This document shows positions 33,827-40,491 of a DNA stretch of 64,000 nt, piece by piece. The stretch's first letter is position 1. Each line of letters opens with the position of its first letter. A model generated the notes under the pieces. The model ran no database searches. It was not told the DNA's origin and was given only the letters and a program-made list of their open reading frames with translations. Source of the DNA: an uncultured Chloroflexota bacterium (GTDB lineage Bacteria; Chloroflexota; Chloroflexia; Thermomicrobiales; UBA6265). A program made the position numbers and the translations under genes. Location: assembly GCA_937901745.1 (NCBI GenBank), contig CALGSZ010000048.1, positions 1 to 64,000 on the forward strand, written 5' to 3'.

Positions 33827-35598
33827 GCGAGCACGCCGACGCGACGCCGAACCAGCACCATCAATTCTCTCCGAGCGGGCTCCCGCAAAGGCGACAGCCG
33901 ATTCGGCAGCTACCAATCGAGGTCGCCGCTCGCATCGCCGCCGGCGAGGTGATCGAGCGCCCGGCGTCCGTCGTCAAAGAGCTCGTCGAGAATGCGCTCG
34001 ACGCCGGCGCTACAACAATTCGCATTGATATCCGCGGCGGTGGGCTCTCGCTCATCCGTGTCAGCGACGACGGCTGCGGCATCCCGCCCGGCGAGCTGTG
34101 GCTCGCCTGTCAACGGCACGCGACCAGCAAGTTGGTCTCCGATGATCTGACGTCGGTGCGGACACTCGGCTTTCGCGGAGAGGCGCTGCCGAGCATCGCG
34201 GCGGTCGCCGAGCTGACGATCGTCAGCGCCGATGACGACAGCGGCATTGGCAGGCGGATCCGCGTGCGCGATGGCCGTCTCGTCGCCGATCTGCCGGCAG
34301 CCCGGCCGCGCGGCACGACCGTCACCGTGCGCCACCTCTTCGCGAATCTCCCGCCTCGACTCGCCGCCGTGGAGCGGCCCCAGACCGAGATGACGCAAAT
34401 CGGTCAGATGGCTCGACGGCTTGCGCTGTGCGCGCCGGGCGTCCGCTTCTCGCTCTTCAGCGAGGACCGGCTCGTGTTCCAAACGAGCGGCTCCGGCGAT
34501 CTCGCAACGACAATGGCCGAGATCTACGGCCCATCGCTCTCCGGCCGCCTCATCTCACTGGGACCAATTACCGTCGCTGGCGCGCGGCTTTCCGGCGTCG
34601 TGGCTGGCGCGGAGCTGACCAGACCAGGGCGGGGACAGCTCAACATCCTGGTCAACGGCCGGTGGACGCAGCCACGCGGCCTGATGGCCCTGCTGGAGAC
34701 TGCCTACCGCCCGCTGCTCCCGCGCGGGCGGCATCCCGTCGCGACGCTCGTGATCGATGCGCCGCCCGACCGCGTCGATATCAACATCCACCCGGCAAAG
34801 CTCGAAGTCCGGCTCCTCGACGAGCGCATGATCGGGACGGCGCTCGGAGACTTGCTGCGCGGCGCGCTTGGTCGCCGCCCGATCTCCCTCAAGGCAACCC
34901 CGCTGACGGGCATCGACGCGCTCTCGCCAACCCGGGAGATTATGGAGGGGCCGGAACCGTACGACGACGGGCCGATCGTCACGCCAGGCTTGCCCGCGCT
35001 GCGCCTGATCGGCCAGATCCACCAGCGGCTGATTCTGCTCGAGGGAGAGGCCGGGCTGTACCTCGTGGACCAGCATCGCGCCCATGAGCGGATTCTCTAC
35101 GAGCAGCTCTTGGCCGCGCACCGCCAGGGCGAGCTGGAATCGGTCGCGCTGCCCGAGCCGATCGTCTTCGAGGTGAGGCAGTCGCAGCTCGCGCGATTCG
35201 CGTCGCGCCTCGATGACCTGGCGGCTCTCGGGTTCACCTGCGAAGTGTTCGGCGGCCGCACCTTCCTCCTTCGGGCCGCCCCGTTGTTGCCAGGAGTCAT
35301 CGCGGATGGAGGGCAGGATGCGCTGGCCGGCCTAGGCGAGCGAGATGAGCTGGCTCCGTCGCTGATCGCACTGGCCGACGAGGATCCGGCCGAAGGAGAA
35401 AGTTGGCGCGAGCGTCTGCTTGTGCAGCTAGCCTGCCGCACCGCGGTTCGCCGAGGTCGGCCTCTCGACCGGCCGGCAATGGCCGCGCTCATCGAACGCC
35501 TCGGACAGACAGCCGCCCCCGCCGTCTGCCCCCACGGTTCGCCTCTCCTGATGTGCGTCTCCGGCGATCTCCTCGAGCGCCAGTTCAATTGGCGCTGA
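33823..35598 (+). CDS. mutL: DNA mismatch repair protein MutL (endonuclease type)
   Basis: GHKL ATPase linking MutS to strand incision, 591 residues. The N-terminal ATPase has VVKELVENALDAGAT, DDGCGIP and TLGFRGEALPSIAAVAEL. The C-terminal dimerisation domain has the metal-binding endonuclease motif as DQHRAHERILYE: the usual DQHAx2Ex4E keeps Asp, His and both Glu, but Ala is replaced by Arg. It also has ACRTAVRRG and CPHGSP near the end (usual CPHGRP). This suggests an active latent nicking endonuclease, as expected in bacteria without MutH. The GTG start at 33823 overlaps the mutS stop by 4 bp. An N-terminal extension of about 27 residues precedes the conserved IRQLPIEVAARIAAGEV. Confidence 0.95.
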   Translation: MSEHADATPNQHHQFSPSGLPQRRQPIRQLPIEVAARIAAGEVIERPASVVKELVENALDAGATTIRIDIRGGGLSLIRVSDDGCGIPPGELWLACQRHATSKLVSDDLTSVRTLGFRGEALPSIAAVAELTIVSADDDSGIGRRIRVRDGRLVADLPAARPRGTTVTVRHLFANLPPRLAAVERPQTEMTQIGQMARRLALCAPGVRFSLFSEDRLVFQTSGSGDLATTMAEIYGPSLSGRLISLGPITVAGARLSGVVAGAELTRPGRGQLNILVNGRWTQPRGLMALLETAYRPLLPRGRHPVATLVIDAPPDRVDINIHPAKLEVRLLDERMIGTALGDLLRGALGRRPISLKATPLTGIDALSPTREIMEGPEPYDDGPIVTPGLPALRLIGQIHQRLILLEGEAGLYLVDQHRAHERILYEQLLAAHRQGELESVALPEPIVFEVRQSQLARFASRLDDLAALGFTCEVFGGRTFLLRAAPLLPGVIADGGQDALAGLGERDELAPSLIALADEDPAEGESWRERLLVQLACRTAVRRGRPLDRPAMAALIERLGQTAAPAVCPHGSPLLMCVSGDLLERQFNWR

Positions 35599-35775
35599 TG
35601 CAGGAACGCGCACGGTGGTCCGTGCAACCGTCTGGCGAAACGTGCGCATAATTTCTCGCGTTTGAGGTTGCGGTCCTGCCTTGTCGGTGGACCATGCGGG
35701 ATGCTAAGGTCCGTACAGACCCGCATTGATATACGGCACTACCCCGCCGGTTTAGGGAAGGTCGAGGTGCGTCGA

Positions 35776-36705
35776 ATGACAGACGTGGTGCGTGTGGCTG
35801 CCCGGAATACTGCCGGGCGGCAGTTTCGGGGAGCGTTACTCGCGCTCCTGATCGTCGTGGGTCTCCTGGCCGCGCCAGCCATGAGCGCATCCGCGCAGGA
35901 CGTAGAGCCGGCAGACATCGACGCGCTGACGTTGATCGTCGGCGGACTCGATAGCCGGGAGCCAGGCCAACCCGAGAACTCGGATGTCTTGATTCTGGCT
36001 CGCGTTGATCTCGTCAATCGAACGGTGCGAGCGATCAGCATTCCACGCGATCTTTATGTCGAGATTCCCGGCTTCGGGTACGACAAGATCACCCGCGCCT
36101 ATGACTTCGGCTCGAAGGCAGATGGCGGGCGCTTCAAGGGCGGGGCGGCCACGATGCGCGCGACCGTCGAGGCGAATTTCGGCATTGAAGTTGACGGCGT
36201 GGTGCTGACGACCTTCGATGGCTTCGTCCAGATCGTGGATGCGCTCGGCGGCGTGGACGTCGTCAATCCCTACGATCTCTACGACGCGGAGTACCCAACA
36301 CCTGACTACGGCTACAAGGAGATCTTCTACCCGGCCGGTCCGCTGCACCTAAACGGCGAGCAGGCGCTGGAATTCGTTCGCACGCGGCATCAGGACGGTG
36401 ACGAAGGCCGCGTCATGCGCCAGCAGCTCGTGATCCGCGCGCTCCTCGATCGCGCTCGCGATCCGGAAATTGCCGATCGGCTGCCCAAACTCGTCCACAA
36501 GTACCGCAAGGCCGTGCGGACGGATCTCAGCCAGTCCGAGCGGCTCGCGCTCGCCCTCGCCGCCCCGTCGTTCACGCAAGAGGGTATCGAGTTCGCGACG
36601 CTGAATGGTCTCGTTTATCCCGACACGGCCCCGAACGGCATGTGGATCTACTCTGGGGATTGGTCGCAAATCCCGGGATACGTTCAGAGCTTCCTGTTCG
36701 GATAG
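35776..36705 (+). CDS. LytR-CpsA-Psr (LCP) family protein
   Basis: 309-residue exported protein. LCP enzymes transfer undecaprenyl-linked polymers (teichoic acid, capsule, arabinogalactan) to peptidoglycan on the outer side of the membrane. An N-terminal hydrophobic helix (about 20-38, ending SASAQ) acts as signal or anchor. The LCP domain shows DSREPGQPENSDVLILARVD, IPRDLYVEIPGFGYDKIT, and the Arg-rich FVRTRHQDGDEGRVMRQQ that binds the lipid pyrophosphate. The start is at ATG 35776 with GAGGTG 6 nt upstream; the open frame runs on to 35662. It is followed by a strong terminator. The polymer substrate is unknown; uppP, murJ and a GT26 gene in the window fit the same envelope pathway. Confidence 0.9.
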   Translation: MTDVVRVAARNTAGRQFRGALLALLIVVGLLAAPAMSASAQDVEPADIDALTLIVGGLDSREPGQPENSDVLILARVDLVNRTVRAISIPRDLYVEIPGFGYDKITRAYDFGSKADGGRFKGGAATMRATVEANFGIEVDGVVLTTFDGFVQIVDALGGVDVVNPYDLYDAEYPTPDYGYKEIFYPAGPLHLNGEQALEFVRTRHQDGDEGRVMRQQLVIRALLDRARDPEIADRLPKLVHKYRKAVRTDLSQSERLALALAAPSFTQEGIEFATLNGLVYPDTAPNGMWIYSGDWSQIPGYVQSFLFG

Positions 36706-36731
36706 TCTTAGACCGGAAATCAGCGAAGGCT

Positions 36732-36768
36732 CAGCCCGCGCCGGTTCGCCGGCGCGGGCTGTTTCATT
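36732..36768 (+). terminator. Rho-independent terminator after the LCP gene
   Basis: Perfect 13-bp stem CAGCCCGCGCCGG/CCGGCGCGGGCTG closed by the stable tetraloop TTCG and followed by TTTCATTTG. Confidence 0.92.
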
Positions 36769-36964
36769 TGCCCCACCAATCTGTTGGCTCAAGCAAAGCA
36801 GCCTCGGCCGCAGGGCTCGCTAGCTCCACTCGAGTCGAGCCGAACCGAAGGCTGCGTCACCCCTCAGACTCACCGTAGAATTGAGCGATGTCTGCCGCCG
36901 GATATGCACGTCATCCTGGCGGCAATTCATCGAGCAATCTCTGAACGCACGACGAGGAGCGGAC

Positions 36965-38281
36965 ATGACGGCCACCACCGAGCACGACGCGGCACAACTC
37001 GCCCGGGACGCCGGCGCGAACCCGGTCGACTACCTCCGTGCCCGCGGCTACGTCTACGCTATCACCGACGAGGCGGGACTGCGCCGGGCGTTCGAGGAAG
37101 GCACGGTGACGGCCTACGTCGGGTTCGACCCGACCGCCCCTTCCCTCCACGTCGGCCACCTGCTGAGCATCATGATGCTCGCCTCGCTCCAGCGCTTCGG
37201 CCATCGCCCGATCGCGTTGGGAGGAGGCGGCACGGCTCTCGTCGGGGATCCATCGGGCAAGACGTCAACGCGCGCCGTCCTCTCCGAGGAGACGATCCAG
37301 GCCAACCTCCGCGCGATCTTGCCCCAGTTCAATCGCTTCCTCGACTTCGAGGGCGGGCGATTCGGCGACAACCCACCGGCGCTGCTGATGAACAACGCCG
37401 AGTGGCTGCTGCCGCTGCGCTACATCGAGTTTCTCCGTGACATTGGCCGCCACTTCTCGGTCAATGAGATGCTCGCGGCCGAGACATACCGCCAGCGGCT
37501 GGAGTCCGGCGCCGGACTCAACTTCGTCGAGTTCAACTACCGGATCGTCCAGGCGTACGATTTCCTTCACCTCTACCGAGTCATCGGCTGTCGCCTCCAA
37601 ATGGGCGGCTCCGACCAGTGGGGGAACATCGTCGCCGGCGTCGACTTGATCCGCCGTGTCGAGGGCGGAGAAGCGTTTGGCCTCGTCTGCCCGCTTCTGA
37701 CGACGAGCTCCGGACAGAAGATGGGCAAGACGGAGTCCGGCGCCGTCTGGCTCGATGCCTCCCTGACTACGCCGTACGACTACTTCCAGTATTGGATCAA
37801 CGTCGAGGACGAGGACGTCGAGCGCCTGCTCCGACTTTACACGTTCCTGCCGGAAGAGCGCATCGCCGAGCTGACGAGTGTCTCCGGCGCGGCGTTGCGA
37901 GAGGCCAAGCGTGTGCTCGCTTACGAGACGACCAAGCTGACACATGGAGAAGAGGCGGCGCGGGAGGCGGACGCCGCCGCACGCGCTCTTTTCGGCCGTC
38001 ATCAGGACACCGACGCGCTTCTGGCCGACGCCTCGATCCCGACAGCGACGATCTCAGCCGCAGATGTGGAGGCCGGCCTGAGCATCGCCGATGTCTTCGT
38101 TCGCGCCGGCCTTTGCTCCTCCAAGGGTGAAGCCCGGCGGCTGGCTTCCCAAGGCGGTCTCTCGATTGACGGTCAGCGCGTGGACGACGCGGACGCGCTC
38201 TTCCGGCCGCAGCGAGAGGCAACGCTCCTGCGCGTCGGGAAGAAGCGCTACAAGCGGCTGATCGTCGAAGAGGCAAGCTAA
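36965..38281 (+). CDS. tyrS: Tyrosyl-tRNA synthetase
   Basis: Class I aminoacyl-tRNA synthetase, 438 residues. The HIGH-type motif is HVGH at 62-65 (PSLHVGHLLSI) and the KMSKS-type loop is KMGKT at 252-256 (GQKMGKTESG). NYRIVQAYDFLHLY and LQMGGSDQWGNIVAG form the tyrosine pocket. A C-terminal S4 RNA-binding domain (about 370-430: AGLCSSKGEARRLASQGGL) is complete. ATG 36965 is preceded by GAGGAGC; the frame stays open upstream to 36881 without synthetase-like sequence. I looked for a T-box leader (GGGTGGNACCGCG) in the 200-bp upstream region and see none. Confidence 0.95.
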   Translation: MTATTEHDAAQLARDAGANPVDYLRARGYVYAITDEAGLRRAFEEGTVTAYVGFDPTAPSLHVGHLLSIMMLASLQRFGHRPIALGGGGTALVGDPSGKTSTRAVLSEETIQANLRAILPQFNRFLDFEGGRFGDNPPALLMNNAEWLLPLRYIEFLRDIGRHFSVNEMLAAETYRQRLESGAGLNFVEFNYRIVQAYDFLHLYRVIGCRLQMGGSDQWGNIVAGVDLIRRVEGGEAFGLVCPLLTTSSGQKMGKTESGAVWLDASLTTPYDYFQYWINVEDEDVERLLRLYTFLPEERIAELTSVSGAALREAKRVLAYETTKLTHGEEAAREADAAARALFGRHQDTDALLADASIPTATISAADVEAGLSIADVFVRAGLCSSKGEARRLASQGGLSIDGQRVDDADALFRPQREATLLRVGKKRYKRLIVEEAS

Positions 38282-38348
38282 TCCCTCGTTCCTAACTCCC
38301 CCGCCGTTCGCTGAGAACGCGCGGCCCGACAACCCAAGATGAGAGTGG

Positions 38349-38395
38349 CAGGGCGCGGCTCTACGTGAGATCACGTAGACGCGCCCTGTCGGCAT
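38349..38395 (+). terminator. Long hairpin after tyrS
   Basis: Nested stems CAGGGCGCG/CGCGCCCTG (38349-38357 with 38380-38388) and CTACGTGA/TCACGTAG (38361-38368 with 38371-38378), followed by TCGGCATTTC. A terminator-like structure 70 bp past tyrS, isolating the downstream secreted-protein cluster. Confidence 0.65.
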
Positions 38396-38451
38396 TTCAG
38401 TGATCTCCTCGATGGCCAGCCCGCCTCACCAGCCTAGGATCAAGCCATCCT

Positions 38452-38472
38452 CCTGACGGGGCGACCGTCAGG
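38452..38472 (+). other. Hairpin in the leader of the first small secreted protein gene
   Basis: 8-bp perfect inverted repeat CCTGACGG/CCGTCAGG (38452-38459 with 38465-38472), 30 bp before the start codon. It may be an operator or a 5'-UTR stability element; nothing further can be said from sequence. Confidence 0.4.
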
Positions 38473-38502
38473 GAACGAGAGACAAGCAGAACGGAGTCAG
38501 CC

Positions 38503-38982
38503 ATGACGAACATCTTGATGAAGACCGGTCTGCTTGCGACTCGTGCCGTGATCGCCGCCATCCTGGTGGCCTTGGTCCTGAACCTCGGCGTGGGCATCAC
38601 CCCCAATTCTGCCGAGGCACAAGGCAGGACCATCAAGACGAATACCAAGCTCAAGATCTCCAAGGAAGAGTGGATTGAGGCGGGCCACGCCGCCGGAGCC
38701 AAGAGCGTCGGTGTGTATGTCCAGGAGGAAATCGTCAATTGCTCATGGGACGACGGGTCTTTCGTGTCCTGTGACTTCAAGGCCAAAGAGTGCGTGGACA
38801 CGATCCCGATCCCGCGAACCACTCCTGAGAATGCAGGCAGTGATGACGTGGCTGATGCGCGTGGGACAGCTTCAGATGGCGACGGCGATGCGGACTTGCT
38901 CACCGTCCCCGCGGTCGTGATCGAAGCTCCTGTCCAGCAGATTACCCCAATCGTGGTCCCGATCGAAGACGGGAAACAGTAG
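38503..38982 (+). CDS. Small secreted protein, paralogue A of a tandem triplet
   Basis: 159 residues, family not recognised. The N-terminus is a signal peptide (TRAVIAAILVALVL core, cleavage probably after SAEA). The mature part has a ~55-residue conserved core (about 46-105) shared with the next two genes: KLKIS, GAKSVGV and the cysteine motif C80-x9-C90-x6-C97 (NCSWDDG, VSCDF, KECVDTIPIPR). An acidic, Pro/Val-rich low-complexity tail follows. Unlike its paralogues it has Gly61 where they have a fourth Cys, leaving an odd, potentially unpaired cysteine. There is no anchor motif or lipobox. GGAG lies 8 nt ahead of ATG 38503. Probably exported and disulfide-bonded; function unknown. Confidence 0.82.
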   Translation: MTNILMKTGLLATRAVIAAILVALVLNLGVGITPNSAEAQGRTIKTNTKLKISKEEWIEAGHAAGAKSVGVYVQEEIVNCSWDDGSFVSCDFKAKECVDTIPIPRTTPENAGSDDVADARGTASDGDGDADLLTVPAVVIEAPVQQITPIVVPIEDGKQ

Positions 38983-39053
38983 GCCGCGAAGGATTGCCCG
39001 CCGCGCTGGCCGGAGCGCTGCCAACGCGCAGGCGATACAGAAAGGAGCCAGTG

Positions 39054-39530
39054 ATGAATGGCACGGTGAGAGCAATTGGGCGGCTAGCGACTCGGGCAGC
39101 GATGGCGGGCATCCTGGTGGCGCTGGTCCTCGGCGTCGCGACAGCGCCGGCAGACGCGGCAACCAAGATCAAGTCGAAAGTCGGCATTTCCGCGAACGAG
39201 TTCGCGGACGTCTGCGACGAATTTGGAGCCTCGGACATCACGGTTCGAAAGAACAAGAAGGGAGACAAGATCGTGACCTGCACGTGGAGCGACGGATTCA
39301 GCTCCTCGTGCAACTTCTCCACCAAGGAATGCGTGGACACGATCCCGCGTCGCGGTGATAAACGTCTGCTCGATTCAGGCATCGCCAGCGACGCTGGCAT
39401 GATTCAGGCAAATGCAGGAGGATCGGATGCAACCGCCACACCTGTCGTGAATCAAGCAGAAGCCCAAGAGGCGGTCGTCGTCGCGGCTTCCGCCATCCCC
39501 GAGGATCCCACCGTCCCCGAGGAGCAATAG
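39054..39530 (+). CDS. Small secreted protein, paralogue B of a tandem triplet
   Basis: 158 residues, paralogous to the genes on both sides. Signal peptide LATRAAMAGILVALVLG with probable cleavage after ADA-A. The conserved core has four cysteines: C54 (DVCDEFGAS), C76 (VTCTWSDG), C86 (SSCNF) and C93 (KECVDTIP). This even number could form two disulfides. Between the first and second Cys it has a 3-residue longer, Lys-rich hairpin (RKNKKGDK). The C-terminal half is Ala/Val/Glu-rich low complexity. ATG 39054 follows AGAAAGGAG, the same leader sequence as in paralogue C; an in-frame GTG sits directly before the ATG. No function can be assigned. Confidence 0.8.
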   Translation: MNGTVRAIGRLATRAAMAGILVALVLGVATAPADAATKIKSKVGISANEFADVCDEFGASDITVRKNKKGDKIVTCTWSDGFSSSCNFSTKECVDTIPRRGDKRLLDSGIASDAGMIQANAGGSDATATPVVNQAEAQEAVVVAASAIPEDPTVPEEQ

Positions 39531-39599
39531 GACGCGATGGCTCACCCACTGAGCTCGGCCAATCTCGGCCAGCGCAGACGGATCAGAAAGGAGACGGCA

Positions 39600-40121
39600 G
39601 TGAAAGGCGCGATGATGATTATCGGATTGTTCGCAACTCGTGCCGCGATGGCCGTGGTCGTGGTGGCCCTCGTCCTGGGCTTGGGGATTTCGAACGATTC
39701 AGCGGAAGCGGCGGGCAACATCAAAATCAAGACGAAGGTCAGTATCTCGGCAGACGAGTTCACGGGTCTGTGCCACGAAGCCGGGGCCGACAGCGTTCAG
39801 GTCCACACCGACGCGCAGGTCGTCAACTGCTTCTGGGATGACGGGTACTCGGTTTCGTGCGATTTCAAGGCCAAGGAGTGCGTGGACACCGTGCCGATCC
39901 CACGCCGCAATCCAAGAGGCGCGCGCAATCCGGAGGTGGCCGCCGGCGCTGACAGGATCAAGCTAAGCGACGGGTACACGGAAGCAACCAGCGCTCCAGT
40001 TCCGAGCCAAGCACCGGTTCAGGAAACGGTCGTCGTCGCGGATCGTGACATGGTCGCGGATCCCGCCGCCCCCATTGATCTCATCGCGACCGAGTCTCCA
40101 GAGGAGGAGCCCGCCGCGTAG
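39600..40121 (+). CDS. Small secreted protein, paralogue C of a tandem triplet
   Basis: 173 residues. Signal peptide FATRAAMAVVVVALVLG, probable cleavage after SAEAA. The core repeats the family pattern with four cysteines: C58 (GLCHEAGADS), C77 (VNCFWDDG), C87 (VSCDF) and C94 (KECVDTVPIPR); KIKTKVSISADEF is nearly identical to paralogue B. The tail is acidic and Pro/Ala-rich (ends EEEPAA). GTG 39600 is preferred because AGAAAGGAG stands 6 nt upstream, as in paralogue B; the open frame extends to 39537. The three genes have short gaps (about 70 bp) and one orientation, so they are likely one operon made by tandem duplication. Confidence 0.8.
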   Translation: MKGAMMIIGLFATRAAMAVVVVALVLGLGISNDSAEAAGNIKIKTKVSISADEFTGLCHEAGADSVQVHTDAQVVNCFWDDGYSVSCDFKAKECVDTVPIPRRNPRGARNPEVAAGADRIKLSDGYTEATSAPVPSQAPVQETVVVADRDMVADPAAPIDLIATESPEEEPAA

Positions 40122-40491
40122 GCAGCTCTCCCACGTAGTGCCTCGCTCCGTTGCCACCGTCGAGCAATCGACTCACGACACGAAGCCAAGCAAGTCGGCC
40201 AGTGGGCGGTTCGGCAAAGTCGCACTTCTCGACTCCCGTGACAACTCCTGACCGTGACGACGCATAAGGGCGCGGCGGCTTCGCAACCGAGGATGGAACC
40301 GCCGAGGCCGGGCCCTTTCGCTCACTCTCTCGGTGATCGAACTCCCGGGAGACTCGTGATTCAGCGCTCTTATCCAAATCCTCTGCAAGATCGTTGACTT
40401 TGCTGATGACATTCGTCACAAAGCAGCGTAGGATGGCCTCATCTCTATTCCCGGAGATCGCCAGTCCGAGCGCTGCATGGAGGGATCGGTC
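40122..40491. other. Intergenic region before the pentamodular secreted protein
   Basis: 370 bp. A candidate -35 (TTGACT, 40394-40399) lies next to an imperfect dyad (CTTTG...TGAC-ATTC-GTCA-CAAAG, 40398-40423); no good -10 box is seen at the expected distance. The ribosome site GGAGGG is at 40479-40484. No gene or RNA recognised. Confidence 0.4.

Noticed and set aside
36766..36964. T-box riboswitch before tyrS
   Set aside because: No T-box sequence or tandem specifier/terminator hairpins seen between the LCP terminator and tyrS.
40394..40423. Second Rex-like site near TTCGTCACAAAG
   Set aside because: Only one half-site matches (CACAAA); the TTGTG partner at the right distance is absent.
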